DNA of 64,000 bases from JBLHKS01 sp047620505 (GCA_047620505.1 JBLHKS010000011.1:1-64000), one strand, 5' to 3'; numbered from the stretch's first letter, positions 44,963 through 53,885 are shown. Numbers and translations: made by a program. The notes: a model not told the origin generated them from the letters alone.

Positions 44963-45753
44963 CGAGGAGCGATCCCTAACAGATTCCGAACTCGCTTCCA
45001 GGGAGCGAGCGCGATGTCGGCGCCGTCGGCCTCGTTTCGATCCACATAAAATCCGCACGACGTCCCGCCATCCAGATTGAGCGCCCGGTTAACTTTCCAT
45101 TCTGAAATGACGTCGGGAGACGAAAGAACCTCGGCCAATTCTGCCAGTGTCAGGGACGAAGTCGACGCCACGGCCCAGTTTCCTCGCCAGTCTGTCAAAA
45201 CCGCCGTCCGCCGCCTGGCGTTCGTGTCGTCGAGTCCGCGAACCGGCGCTGCGCTCTCAACGAGATACGGCCCGCCCTGCAGCAGCGCCGTCGTGTCTGC
45301 CCGATCCCGATACGCGCTTCGCCGAATCAGATCGATTCCTTCCGAATTGCTCGTGATCACCCCGCTGGTCAGAAATCCCGAAGTCGTAAATTTCCCAACA
45401 CTTTCGCCACCGGCGATCATCAGGCCGATCGGCGAAAAGTCCGGCTCAAAAAAGCCGCCGTTCACGCCCGCAATGCAGCTGTGAGCCCGCAAAGCCTCGA
45501 CGTGAGACGAATATTTCGGCGTGCTGCCGCCAAGGTCGACCACCTCGAGTTTGCAATCCTTCGAGTTAAAAAAAACAAGGTGCAGCTTGGCCGTTTTGCC
45601 GCTCTTCGATTGAATCGAGCGCTGAAGATAGACGACGTTGTTCCCCGCTTCGCTGCGGTCCGAATCGCCGTCTGTGCTCCAGGTTTCGGCCGACCCAAGG
45701 GACGCGAACGCGAGGGTAAGAAAGGCCGGAATCAGCAGCTGCTGGAAAGTCAT
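44959..45753 (-). CDS. Phosphodiester glycosidase (NAGPA) family protein, exported
   Basis: 264 residues. A signal peptide (MTFQQLLIPAFLTLAFASLGSAE) is followed by the NAGPA fold: SCIAGVNGGFFEPDFSPIGLMIAGGE, ALLQGGPYLVE, and ALNLDGGTSCGFYVDR. Members hydrolyse sugar-phosphodiester bonds, often in peptidoglycan or teichoic-acid-like glycans. It starts a two-gene unit with the Cys-rich gene. Confidence 0.9.
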   Translation of the reverse strand: MTFQQLLIPAFLTLAFASLGSAETWSTDGDSDRSEAGNNVVYLQRSIQSKSGKTAKLHLVFFNSKDCKLEVVDLGGSTPKYSSHVEALRAHSCIAGVNGGFFEPDFSPIGLMIAGGESVGKFTTSGFLTSGVITSNSEGIDLIRRSAYRDRADTTALLQGGPYLVESAAPVRGLDDTNARRRTAVLTDWRGNWAVASTSSLTLAELAEVLSSPDVISEWKVNRALNLDGGTSCGFYVDRNEADGADIALAPWKRVRNLLGIAPR

Positions 45754-45804
45754 CGATGCAAGATGCCCGCGTTTTAAGGATTCGGCAAGGACCGTTCAGA
45801 GTCG

Positions 45805-46746
45805 TCAGGCATCGGAAGTCGGCTTGATGGCCAAAGCCAGAACGGTCTGGAAATGCGGCGGCACCTTTTCTTTGGAAACGATCGTGGTTTCGATCGCGCT
45901 GAATCCAGATTTCTTGAGGAATTCATGCAACTCGACCTCCGCGAATCCTAACCACGTGTCATGATAAAGATCTCGAGCTTCCTCAAAGCCATGCTTGAGC
46001 AAATCGAGGATCACGATCCGGCCGCCGGGCCGCAGAATTCGAAAAGCCGAGTCGACAGCGCGCTCTGGCCGGCTCGCGTGATGCAGCGCCTGGCTGAGGA
46101 AAACGAGGTCCATCGCTTCATCATCGATCGGCGGATTTTCCAGATCGCCGTGCCGAAATTCCAGATTCGTAAAACCGTGATCCTTCGCGAGCCCGGAGGA
46201 GACTTCGATCATCTTTTCCGAATTGTCGACGCCGATGACCTGCTCGGCCTGCTGTGCAAGAAGCTGGGAAAACGTTCCCTCGCCAGACCCGAGATCCGCG
46301 ATTTTCATCGGCGGCAAAAGCTTGAGCAACGTCTCCGCGAGCGCCTTCCAACTCCGGCCAGGAACGTACTTTTTGCCGAATTTTCCGGCTAACTCATCGA
46401 AATACGCCCGCATCCGGTCGTCACGATTTTTTCGAACCAACTCAAGCGCAGCGAGATCCGTTCGAGCTTCCTCGATCTCCGCCTCCACCGAATCCAGCAG
46501 CTGCTGAAGATCGAGCCCGCCGTTGATGTCGGTCGCCAGAGCGTAAATCACTTTTTTCCCCGAACGCCGATCAACCACGAGGCCGCTCTCTCGAAGCTGA
46601 GCGAGTTGGGTCGAAATCCGGGACTGCCCCATCGAGAGAATTTCCTGCAATTCGGCCACAGAAAGATCTTCCTCACGAAGTAATCGGAGGATGCGCAAGC
46701 GGGTCGGGTCAGCGAGCCCGCGGAGCGATTTCAGGATCGAGGCCAC
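45805..46746 (-). CDS. ArsR-type regulator fused to a SAM-dependent methyltransferase
   Basis: 313 residues. An ArsR winged helix (about 1-75; LRGLADPTRLRILRLLREEDLSVAELQEILSMGQSRISTQLAQLRESGLV) is joined by a helical linker to a class I methyltransferase (about 125-300; IADLGSGEGTFSQLL, VIGVDNSEKMIEVS, RILRPGGRIVILDLL). The fusion is a known architecture in many phyla, sometimes near methionine-cycle genes, and may sense SAM or its substrate. The classic metal-binding cysteines of ArsR (CxC) are absent. No methionine gene is adjacent here. Confidence 0.9.
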   Translation of the reverse strand: MASILKSLRGLADPTRLRILRLLREEDLSVAELQEILSMGQSRISTQLAQLRESGLVVDRRSGKKVIYALATDINGGLDLQQLLDSVEAEIEEARTDLAALELVRKNRDDRMRAYFDELAGKFGKKYVPGRSWKALAETLLKLLPPMKIADLGSGEGTFSQLLAQQAEQVIGVDNSEKMIEVSSGLAKDHGFTNLEFRHGDLENPPIDDEAMDLVFLSQALHHASRPERAVDSAFRILRPGGRIVILDLLKHGFEEARDLYHDTWLGFAEVELHEFLKKSGFSAIETTIVSKEKVPPHFQTVLALAIKPTSDA

Positions 46747-46944
46747 GGAAAAACGTAAAACATCAAGTTATCACGATTTGTAGATATGAAAAGTCTGTGA
46801 AGACCTTCTTCATTTTGCCGCCGCCAAGCCAGCCTGGCGGAAATCTGCCTACCTCGTGATGTTGTCGGGTTGAACGCGCGGGCTTTCCTTGTTTGAGAGC
46901 GCCGAACCGCCGCCCAAAACTCGGATCAGCTGAGGCGCTTCTTT
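46747..46944. other. Intergenic region with a hairpin
   Basis: 198 bp between the sialate esterase (upstream on the same strand) and the ArsR fusion. CCGCCA (46821-46826) and TGGCGG (46835-46840) form a short hairpin without a T run; the A/T-rich part at 46757-46795 is the likely promoter of the fusion gene. No gene or recognised riboswitch is visible. Confidence 0.4.
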
Positions 46945-48543
46945 TTACCAATCGTCTGTGCGGAACGGCACGCCGGGCAGGCCATCTTTGTTGTAAAGAT
47001 TCGCCCGGGTCGGGTTGCCGGCCCACGCATAACGAACGGCCACAGGCACCGAAACTTCTGATGATGTCAGGACGATCGAATCTCCATCAATCGTAGCCTT
47101 CGCCCAGTGCCAGACTTTGTCTTCTCCGGCGATCGCAAAGCCTTCGACACCGGTCGATCCGGATCCCCCATCGATGTTCAGCTGCTCCGCCACGGCGACC
47201 GGCTTCAGGCCGACTTTTTTGCCAGGCATCAGGCCGCCGCCGACGTGATCGAAGCTGACGCGAGCTTCGCCGCCTTTGACCTCAAGGCCTTTGAATTTCG
47301 GCCCGCTAACGACGATGTCCTTCTTGAAAATATCGCGCAGCGCCCAGCGTGCGAGCCGTTTGCCGACGTCCTGCTTGTTCTTCGGATGAATGTCGTTCGC
47401 CTCACCGATATCGGTGATCACGGCGAGGCCGGTGTGCGGGAGTTCGAGCACGCGAGTTTGGCCGTCGCGGATTTTCGCGTAGCCGTCGCCGCCTGCGGGA
47501 GTTGTCTGCGGAGTCTGGAAATTGGCGAGCTGAACGACGTAAAAATAGAGAGGAAAATCGCCCTGATCCCAGACCGTTCGCCAACCTTCAACCAGCGCGC
47601 GCAGCTTGTGAAAATAAGCCTCGCCTTCGTTGCCGTTCGACTCTCCCTGATACCAGATCGCGCCGCGGACGCCGTAGCCCACTAACGGAGCCACCATCGC
47701 GTTGTAAATTGTGGTCGGCTGGCCCTGATTCGTATAGCCGGGCGTTTGCGGGGGAGCGGAAACGCCTTCGCCAGCTTTGAGCGATGTGCGGTTCTCGGAA
47801 ATCCAGGTTTCGAGCGCATCGATATGAGCCGACCAAGTCGTTTTGCCGGATTCGGTGGTCGCATCGAAAGCGTCGACCTGCTTTGACATCGAAGCCAATT
47901 CTTCGACCCCACGGAAACCGATTGGCGGCGTCCACGGCTCGACTCGCGTGCCGCCCCAGTTCGTGCCGATCAAGCCGATCGGAACACCGCCCTCAGCGTG
48001 CAGCTCGCGGCCAAAGAAATATCCGACGGCAGAAAAATTACCAACGGTCGCAGGCGAGCAGAGAGCCCAGTTTCCATTCAATTTGTCTTTCGGGCTCGGC
48101 GCGATCGTGTGGCCGAGGACGTCGAACAGGCGAATCTGAGGATAGTCGGCAGCTGCAACTTCTTCCTGTGGATTCAGGGCCTGGGTGGTCCGCCATTCCA
48201 TATTCGATTGGCCCGAACAAATCCAGACATCGCCGATCAGCACGTCTTTCAAAAGCAGCTGCTGCCGGCCGCTCACGATCTCGATCGTCTGGCCTTCGGC
48301 GTTGGCCTCAGCGATCGGATCGAGCTTCAATTTCCAACGTCCGCGCTCATCGATTTTCGTCGTTTTTTCCTGACCGGCGAACTTAATCGTAACGTCGGAG
48401 CGAGGGTTTCCCCATCCCCAGATCGGGTTCGCGAGGCCGCGTTGAAGGACCATGTGATCGCCGAATACGGCGGGCAGTTCGAGCGCGGCTTGAGCCGTGA
48501 TGGCTGCGAAGAAGCAGAGAAAGGCGACGAGAAGTTTTTTCAT
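46945..48543 (-). CDS. Sialate O-acetylesterase, exported
   Basis: From ATG 48543 (MKKLLVAFLCFFAAITAQAA) the product is 532 residues. The motif WICSGQSNMEW (nucleophile Ser) and GAIWYQGESNGNEGEAY define the SASA/GDSL-like fold; IGTNWGGTRVEPWTP is the oxyanion part. The mature enzyme starts with a beta domain (LELPAVFGDHMVLQRG). It removes O-acetyl groups from sialic acids or plant/algal glycans in the periplasm. The upstream 36-residue extension was rejected because of the clean signal peptide. Confidence 0.93.
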   Translation of the reverse strand: MKKLLVAFLCFFAAITAQAALELPAVFGDHMVLQRGLANPIWGWGNPRSDVTIKFAGQEKTTKIDERGRWKLKLDPIAEANAEGQTIEIVSGRQQLLLKDVLIGDVWICSGQSNMEWRTTQALNPQEEVAAADYPQIRLFDVLGHTIAPSPKDKLNGNWALCSPATVGNFSAVGYFFGRELHAEGGVPIGLIGTNWGGTRVEPWTPPIGFRGVEELASMSKQVDAFDATTESGKTTWSAHIDALETWISENRTSLKAGEGVSAPPQTPGYTNQGQPTTIYNAMVAPLVGYGVRGAIWYQGESNGNEGEAYFHKLRALVEGWRTVWDQGDFPLYFYVVQLANFQTPQTTPAGGDGYAKIRDGQTRVLELPHTGLAVITDIGEANDIHPKNKQDVGKRLARWALRDIFKKDIVVSGPKFKGLEVKGGEARVSFDHVGGGLMPGKKVGLKPVAVAEQLNIDGGSGSTGVEGFAIAGEDKVWHWAKATIDGDSIVLTSSEVSVPVAVRYAWAGNPTRANLYNKDGLPGVPFRTDDW

Positions 48544-48655
48544 TGTTAGTGTGAATTTCGATCGGCAGAAATCGCCGACATGGAAAACACGCGTTAGCGC
48601 AAGCGATCCTTTCCGAGGTGCGGAACCAAGCGGTTTGGCGAAGTCTGACAAGAAA

Positions 48656-48686
48656 AACGACCTCAGCCGAAATGGCCGAGGTCGTT
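48656..48686 (-). terminator. Rho-independent terminator after the ThuA gene
   Basis: A near-perfect hairpin (AACGACCTC...GAGGTCGTT with inner GCC/GGC and a 5-base loop) lies 36 bp beyond the ThuA stop. On the minus strand it is followed by TTTTTCTTG, as expected of a terminator. Confidence 0.8.
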
Positions 48687-48722
48687 GCGAAAATCAAAAA
48701 TGGAATTGAGCGAGTCGCCGAC

Positions 48723-49622
48723 TCATTCCACCGCCGAAATGGTGTCAGCGGTCGGGAAATTCTTGCTCAGCGGAATCGTCACCTCGCCGGTGATCGCCCA
48801 CTCGGTGCCGCGCTGAATTGTGTTGTAAAATCCGACGCACTTCATCGAGTAGTCGGCGTGGCCCATCGGCGTGTGGAAAACGCGGCCTTCGCCATATTTG
48901 ATCGTGAAGATCATCGGCTCCTGGCGCTTGGTTTTTTGGCTGAGCGAGGTTGCGAGCACTTCCATGTTTGCGGCCGGCCCACGAAGGGAGTCGTAAAGCT
49001 CGTCCTTCTGATGCTTCCACTTTGCTGGCATTCCTTTGGTGATCGGATGATCCGGATTGAAGACTTCGACGAGGAATTCGTGCTGCGGACCGTGCGAACC
49101 TCCGTTGCCTGGAGTTTCATCGCGGAAAACTTCGCCGTCCTTTAGATAAACGTAAGGACCGTGTTTTTCGTTTCGACCGCCCCAGCCGCCGAGGCCGATC
49201 ATTTCGTTGTACTCGGGCCACAGGCCGAAGGAATTGTTCGCCGCGTGAACGATCACAACCGCGCCGCCATCTTTAGTGTACTTGACAAACGCGGCACCGA
49301 CCGCGTCCGGCCACATCTGGCCGTTGTAATTGCTGAGGATCGCGTCGTACTTGCCGAACTCCGGTTTCCAAGCGTCCCAAGCGGCTTTGTCGGCGTTATT
49401 TGGCGGGCTGGTAGAGACGTCGACTTTGAAACGGCCGCAGCTTTCGAGCGCATCGACGAGGACCGGGGTAGTGGATTTCCAGTTGTGATTATTCTGCCCA
49501 TCGATGATGAGCACGGAAAGAACTTTCGGAGCATCCTGGGCATAGGCAGTCGGCTCGGCGAATTTGAAAATGGCGAATGCCGCGACAAACGCGACAAAGG
49601 TTAGGATAGCGAGTTTCTTCAT
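48723..49622 (-). CDS. ThuA-domain protein, exported
   Basis: 299 residues with a signal peptide (MKKLAILTFVAFVAAFAIFKFAEPTAYA). The ThuA (glutamine-amidotransferase-like) fold is visible as VLIIDGQNNHNWKSTTPVLVDALE, YDAILSNYNG, FVKYTKDGGAVVIVHAANNSF, MGHADYS. Paralogs in PVC bacteria are abundant and linked to sugar breakdown, but a precise reaction is not known. The N-terminus is divergent from the kinase gene. Confidence 0.92.
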   Translation of the reverse strand: MKKLAILTFVAFVAAFAIFKFAEPTAYAQDAPKVLSVLIIDGQNNHNWKSTTPVLVDALESCGRFKVDVSTSPPNNADKAAWDAWKPEFGKYDAILSNYNGQMWPDAVGAAFVKYTKDGGAVVIVHAANNSFGLWPEYNEMIGLGGWGGRNEKHGPYVYLKDGEVFRDETPGNGGSHGPQHEFLVEVFNPDHPITKGMPAKWKHQKDELYDSLRGPAANMEVLATSLSQKTKRQEPMIFTIKYGEGRVFHTPMGHADYSMKCVGFYNTIQRGTEWAITGEVTIPLSKNFPTADTISAVE

Positions 49623-49673
49623 ATTGAACGGAAGTTTGAAGCGGATGAAGTCGCTTGTCCAGCGCGAGCCAGC

Positions 49674-49685
49674 CAGCAGCTGCTG
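49674..49685. repeat. Intergenic copy of the iterated palindrome
   Basis: A full CAGCAGCTGCTG lies in the 157-bp gap between the ThuA and kinase genes, so the motif is not tied to coding sequence. Confidence 0.9.
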
Positions 49686-49779
49686 GATTCAGCCAAGGTG
49701 TTTTCAATCAATGCGCGCATTCGACCAAATCACGCGCGGCTTGGCGAATCCCCTTATCAGATGTTATCGGTGTTTTTCC

Positions 49780-51168
49780 ATGAGTTCACCCACCGATCAA
49801 ATTTCTCCAACCGACGCCAATTCGCTGCTGAGCGTCGTTCTCGAATCGGCTCCGACTGGGCTCATCGCGGCGAATCAACATGGCGAAATCGTGCTCGCGA
49901 ACCGCCGGGCCGAGGAACTTTTCGGCTACTCAGACGGTGGACTGCTCGGCCTCAGCGTTGAGGATCTGATGCCGGAATTTCTTCGAGATGCGCACGTCCA
50001 TCTCCGGGAGGGGTTTGCGAAAAATCCGGAGCCGAGGCTGATGGGTGAGGGGCGCGACCTTTTCGCGAAGCGGCACAACGGCGAGGAATTTCCGGTAGAG
50101 ATCGGATTGACGCCGATTTCGACACATCGGGAAAAAATGGTCGTCGCCTCGATCGTCGATATCAGCCAACGCAAGGAGGCGGAAGGCCAGCTCAAGCTCC
50201 AGGCGGAGATTCTTTCGAGCGTGCACGACGCAGTCATGCTGGTTAGCCCGGAAGGCGTGATCAAAACCTGGAATGCGGGCGCGGAGGCGGTTTTCGGCTA
50301 CTCGGCAGACAAAGCTGTCGGTCAGCACTGCGCGTTGCTCCTGCCGCCCGAGGATGCGAATCGTTTCGAGCGCATTCAACGCCAGGTGCTCCAGAACGGG
50401 AGCTACGAATTCAGCACGATCTGCGTTCACCAAAGTAATAAGCAGATCTCGGTTTCAGTTCGGGCCACGCTGCTGCCGGCCGATTCCGATGAGGCCAACA
50501 GCCTGGTCATCTGCGCCAGCGACATCACCGATCGCAAAGAGCTCGAGCAGAAGGTGATCGACGTGAGCGAAGCCGAGCAGCAGCGCATCGGTCAGGACAT
50601 CCACGACGATCTCTGCCAGCAGTTGGCCAGCATCGGCTGCCTTACCAAAGTGCTCGAGAAGCGACTCGACAGCGTCTACGCCGAGGGTGCTGAAAATCTC
50701 GCTCGAATCGGGGAAATGGTTTCCCAGGCGAATGTCAGGGCGCGCGAAATCGCTCGGGGTCTCGCGCCTTCGATGCTGAAGAGTGAGGGCCTGCCGGGCG
50801 CACTGCGCGACCTCGCCGAACGAACGGCTCACGCCTATGAAATCAGCTGTGTCGCCGAATGTCCGGAGACTCTGGAAGTTCCAAACTTGAAGATCGTATC
50901 GCATCTCTATCGAATCGCTCAAGAAGCGGTGAACAACGCCGTTAATCACGCCGACCCGAGACGCGTGACAATTCGGCTGAAAAGTAAAGAGAACCGAGTC
51001 GCGCTCGAAATCGAGGACGACGGAAGCGGAATCGCTTCGCCAACGCAGTCCAGTGGAATGGGCCTCCTCACAATGGCGCACCGGGCCCAGCTCATCGGCG
51101 GCGACTTTAACATCCATTCCGGCCCCGAAGGCGGAACTCGAATCCAATGCCAAGCTCCTCTAACATGA
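49780..51168 (+). CDS. PAS-PAS sensor histidine kinase (HisKA_3)
   Basis: From ATG 49780 (MSSPTDQISPTDANSLL) the 462-residue protein has two PAS domains (about 15-135: APTGLIAANQHGEIVLANRRAEELFGYSD; about 145-255: DAVMLVSPEGVIKTWNAGAEAVFGYSAD), a HisKA_3 dimerisation box with the phospho-acceptor H near 274 (RIGQDIHDDLCQQLASIG) and a HATPase (IVSHLYRIAQEAVNNAVNHA, GMGLLTMAHRAQLIGG). No membrane segment or haem/iron ligand motif is obvious, so it is a soluble sensor. Upstream codons from 49564 were rejected as noncoding. Its stop overlaps the regulator start. Confidence 0.93.
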   Translation: MSSPTDQISPTDANSLLSVVLESAPTGLIAANQHGEIVLANRRAEELFGYSDGGLLGLSVEDLMPEFLRDAHVHLREGFAKNPEPRLMGEGRDLFAKRHNGEEFPVEIGLTPISTHREKMVVASIVDISQRKEAEGQLKLQAEILSSVHDAVMLVSPEGVIKTWNAGAEAVFGYSADKAVGQHCALLLPPEDANRFERIQRQVLQNGSYEFSTICVHQSNKQISVSVRATLLPADSDEANSLVICASDITDRKELEQKVIDVSEAEQQRIGQDIHDDLCQQLASIGCLTKVLEKRLDSVYAEGAENLARIGEMVSQANVRAREIARGLAPSMLKSEGLPGALRDLAERTAHAYEISCVAECPETLEVPNLKIVSHLYRIAQEAVNNAVNHADPRRVTIRLKSKENRVALEIEDDGSGIASPTQSSGMGLLTMAHRAQLIGGDFNIHSGPEGGTRIQCQAPLT

Positions 51169-51812
51169 AACGAATTCTCATTGTCGATGACCATCCCGTG
51201 ATGCGATTCGGACTCGTTTCGCTGATTAATTCGAACGAAAATCTCACCGTCTGCGGCGAGTGCGGATCGGCCTGCGAAGCGATGGAAGCCTGCCAGCGGG
51301 AAGCTCCGGATCTAGCGCTTGTCGACATCACGCTTCCAGACAAAAATGGCCTCGAACTGGTCAAGGACCTCAGAGCCTGGAACGAGCAGCTGCTGATTCT
51401 GGTCGTCTCGATGCACGAAGAAAACGTCTACGCCGAGCGGGCTCTGCGGGCCGGCGCTCGCGGCTACGTAATGAAGGAAGAGGCGGCCGACAAACTGGTC
51501 GAAGCGGTCGGCCAGGTTCTCGCGGGCGGCGTCTACGTCAGCCCGAAAATCTCCGCCCGAATCGTTCAACAATTCGCGGACTCGGGTGGCTCCCCGGAAT
51601 CGCCGATCGGCCGCCTGACCGACCGCGAACTCGAAGTTTTCCAACAAATCGGTGAAGGAATGGCCAGTCGCGAGATCGCAGCAAAGCTTACCATCAGCGT
51701 CAGAACCGTCGACGCCCACCGCGCTCACATCAAAGAAAAGCTGGGGCTTCGAGACGCGACCGAGCTGATGCACCAGGCCGTCAAGTGGGTCGAAACCGGT
51801 TCGTTCGCCTGA
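51165..51812 (+). CDS. NarL/FixJ-type response regulator
   Basis: From ATG 51165 (overlapping the kinase stop as ATGA) the 215-residue product has a receiver with D9/D10 and the phospho-acceptor D54 (DLALVDITLPD), K-containing GARGYVMKEEAADKL, and a LuxR-type HTH (about 145-205; LTDRELEVFQQIGEGMASREIAAKLTISVRTVDAHRAHIKEKLG). It should be phosphorylated by the adjacent kinase and control transcription, plausibly of the respiratory genes downstream. Confidence 0.95.
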   Translation: MKRILIVDDHPVMRFGLVSLINSNENLTVCGECGSACEAMEACQREAPDLALVDITLPDKNGLELVKDLRAWNEQLLILVVSMHEENVYAERALRAGARGYVMKEEAADKLVEAVGQVLAGGVYVSPKISARIVQQFADSGGSPESPIGRLTDRELEVFQQIGEGMASREIAAKLTISVRTVDAHRAHIKEKLGLRDATELMHQAVKWVETGSFA

Positions 51813-51826
51813 CTCGGTTTTTGGGA

Positions 51827-51867
51827 TACGTACGGAGATTGCGTACGCTGCGTACGCACCAGTACGG
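51827..51867. promoter_or_regulatory. Cluster of CGTACG palindromes, candidate operator
   Basis: CGTACG occurs at 51829-51834, 51842-51847 and 51851-51856; the last two are within GCGTACGC (51841-51848 and 51850-51857), and a further GTAC is at 51862-51865. All lie between the response-regulator stop and the AraC/PocR start, 50-90 bp before the latter. Confidence 0.55.
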
Positions 51868-51916
51868 TCATGCCGATCGGATTCGCCGCGAATATCGCTG
51901 ATGCGCGACCGCGTTC

Positions 51917-52852
51917 ATGATTCAAATCAACATGAACACTCCAGCCACCCTTGATTCCGTTGAAGACCGCGCTCTTGCTCGCCTTGTCGAGTCCAGCCTC
52001 TTCCAGACCTACCGCTCCGCCTTCAAACTTGCCACCGGGTTTACCATCGAACTCATCAACGCCTCTGACGAAAAGGCCTGCGGCCAGCCAGCCGGCGACA
52101 ATTCGTTCTGCGAACAAATCAACAAGGGCGGAGGCTGTGAATCGTGCCGCCGAACCCACGAATCACTTCTCGAGTCGAGCGGGAGTCGCGCCCGAGCCGT
52201 CGAATGCTTCGCAGGTTTCAAGGAAGCCGCCGTTCCGGTCCGCTGCGGAGACGAAGCGGTCGGGTTTCTGCGACTCGGCCAAATCATTGAGGGTTCGCCG
52301 AACGAAGATGCGTTCGAATCCGTCGCCGAAGAGCTAAAGGGCTCCCATTCGGCCGCCGAACTCAAAAAACTGCGGACGGCCCACGGTCAGACGCCAGTTA
52401 TGGAGTCCGAGCGCTTCGTTGGGTGCGTTACGCTTCTCTCGGCGTTCGCGCTGCAACTTTCCGAAGAAATCAGCCGGATCGCGATCGAAGACGCCAGCTC
52501 GGAGCCCGAAGCCGTTAGCCGCGCCAAGCAATACGTCAACGCGCACCTCGAGGATCGGATCACCCTCGAAGCCGTCGCGAACCACGTTCACGTCAGCCAG
52601 TTCTATTTCTGCAAAATCTTCAAGCAAGCGACCGGCATGACTCTGACCGAGTTCGTCAACCGCCGCCGTGTTGCCTGGGCCAAGCGCAAGCTGCTCGATC
52701 CGCGAGCCCGCGTTACCGAAATCGCCTACGACGTCGGCTACCAGTCGCTTTCCCAATTCAATCGCAGTTTCCTGCGTTACGCAGGCGAATCGCCAACCAG
52801 CTTCCGCACACGAGGCGGAACTACCGAAGCGCTCCGCCCCGCCGCCGCCTGA
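51917..52852 (+). CDS. PocR-sensor AraC-family regulator
   Basis: 311 residues. The N-terminal PocR-type sensory domain (about 20-190) holds Cys residues in CGQPAGDNSFCEQINKGGGCESCRRTH and later VECFAGFKEAAVPV; the C-terminal AraC helix-turn-helix pair is at about 200-300 (ITLEAVANHVHVSQFYFCKIFKQATGMTLTEFVNRRR ... VTEIAYDVGYQSLSQFNRSFLRYAGESPTSFR). PocR domains sense small hydrocarbon derivatives or redox-related ligands. The start at ATG 51917 or 51932 is unresolved. Confidence 0.9.
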   Translation: MIQINMNTPATLDSVEDRALARLVESSLFQTYRSAFKLATGFTIELINASDEKACGQPAGDNSFCEQINKGGGCESCRRTHESLLESSGSRARAVECFAGFKEAAVPVRCGDEAVGFLRLGQIIEGSPNEDAFESVAEELKGSHSAAELKKLRTAHGQTPVMESERFVGCVTLLSAFALQLSEEISRIAIEDASSEPEAVSRAKQYVNAHLEDRITLEAVANHVHVSQFYFCKIFKQATGMTLTEFVNRRRVAWAKRKLLDPRARVTEIAYDVGYQSLSQFNRSFLRYAGESPTSFRTRGGTTEALRPAAA

Positions 52853-52886
52853 GCCTTACCTCTTCCCACCGCGTTGATTCTTTCGC

Positions 52887-53726
52887 TCAGTGTGAGAGGA
52901 ACAGCGCGGTGTCTTCGCGCTCGATCAACTGGTTGGTGAAGCTGCCGACAAACGCGTCCTTGATGAACTTTCGAGCGTGAATCCCCGCCACCACGAGGTC
53001 AGCTCCGTCAATCAGACCGTCCTCGTAGACCGAAACCATCGCGGGTTTCTTGCTCGTCACCGTCTGGAATCCGATCTCGTGAGCCCGGAGGCAAGCCCCC
53101 GCTCGAGCCAGCAGCTGCTCGGCCTGTTCTTCATTCTCGTGAGCAGTAAACAGCGTAACTTCAAAGTTAAATGGCTGGGCGAAACCGGCGAAATCTCGCA
53201 GCGCACGACCAGCAGAAAAACTTCCATCGTAAGCAATCAGCACGCGTTCCAATTTGCCAACGCTCTGCGGGACAGCCAGCACAGGCGATGCCGTCCGGTC
53301 GAGTACTTTAGCAAGCGAATCGCCGACACCGTGTTTCTCGTAGTGAAAATACGTCCGCAGCCCCATCACCACGAGATCGTAAACCGCCGAGACTTCGAGA
53401 ATCAGGTTAGAGGGAAGTCCTTCAATTTGAGTTTCGTGATGAGTCGCGCCTTTCGAATTGCACACGGCGGCGAACTTTTCCCGAGCGCTAGTGATGCTCG
53501 CTCGGCAATCGTGTTCGGCCTTGCCGATCGCGTCGATCACGGCTGGCCAGAGCATCATATCCGCAGGCGCGACCTCGCGTCGAATGCTTGGCGTGTCTAT
53601 CGCAGCCAAACCCTCCAGCCCGGCCTCGTGTTTCAGCGCCACGTCGCAGGCAAGTTCGGTAGCGGCATCGGTGTAGGTGGAAGCGTCCAGTGGGACAAGA
53701 ATCCGTCGGATAGGTGAAGTCTTCAT
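52887..53726 (-). CDS. Tandem universal stress protein (UspA-type)
   Basis: From ATG 53726 (MKTSPIRRILVPLDAST) the 279-residue protein has two Usp domains: RILVPLDASTYTDAATELACDVA ... DLVVMGLRTYFHYEKHGVGDSLAKVLDRTASPVLAVP (about 1-150) and VLIAYDGSFSAGRALRDFAGFAQ ... DLVVAGIHARKFIKDAFVGSFTNQLIEREDTALFLSH (about 160-279). Usp proteins respond to redox or energy stress; location next to the respiratory operon fits. Convergent with the AraC gene. Confidence 0.9.
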   Translation of the reverse strand: MKTSPIRRILVPLDASTYTDAATELACDVALKHEAGLEGLAAIDTPSIRREVAPADMMLWPAVIDAIGKAEHDCRASITSAREKFAAVCNSKGATHHETQIEGLPSNLILEVSAVYDLVVMGLRTYFHYEKHGVGDSLAKVLDRTASPVLAVPQSVGKLERVLIAYDGSFSAGRALRDFAGFAQPFNFEVTLFTAHENEEQAEQLLARAGACLRAHEIGFQTVTSKKPAMVSVYEDGLIDGADLVVAGIHARKFIKDAFVGSFTNQLIEREDTALFLSH

Positions 53727-53748
53727 GCTCTCAACCAATCACGATCGC

Positions 53749-53760
53749 CAGCAGCTGCTG
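53749..53760. repeat. Second intergenic copy of the iterated palindrome
   Basis: A full CAGCAGCTGCTG 23 bp upstream of the Usp start, in the gap before the tetraheme cytochrome gene. Confidence 0.9.
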
Positions 53761-53885
53761 GGCGCGATTTGGTTTTCCTTCGGCGTTGCTTGGCGTTGTT
53801 CGAAGGGTGCGATCACAAGAAAGGGGCGAACAGCGCCAAGATGCGGTGAGCACGTCCGGCTCGGCTTGATTACGATTTCCATAAG

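Noticed and set aside
46747..46944. SAM or SAH riboswitch before the ArsR-methyltransferase gene
   Set aside because: A CACGAGG-like string is present but the helices and conserved core of known SAM/SAH riboswitches could not be drawn.
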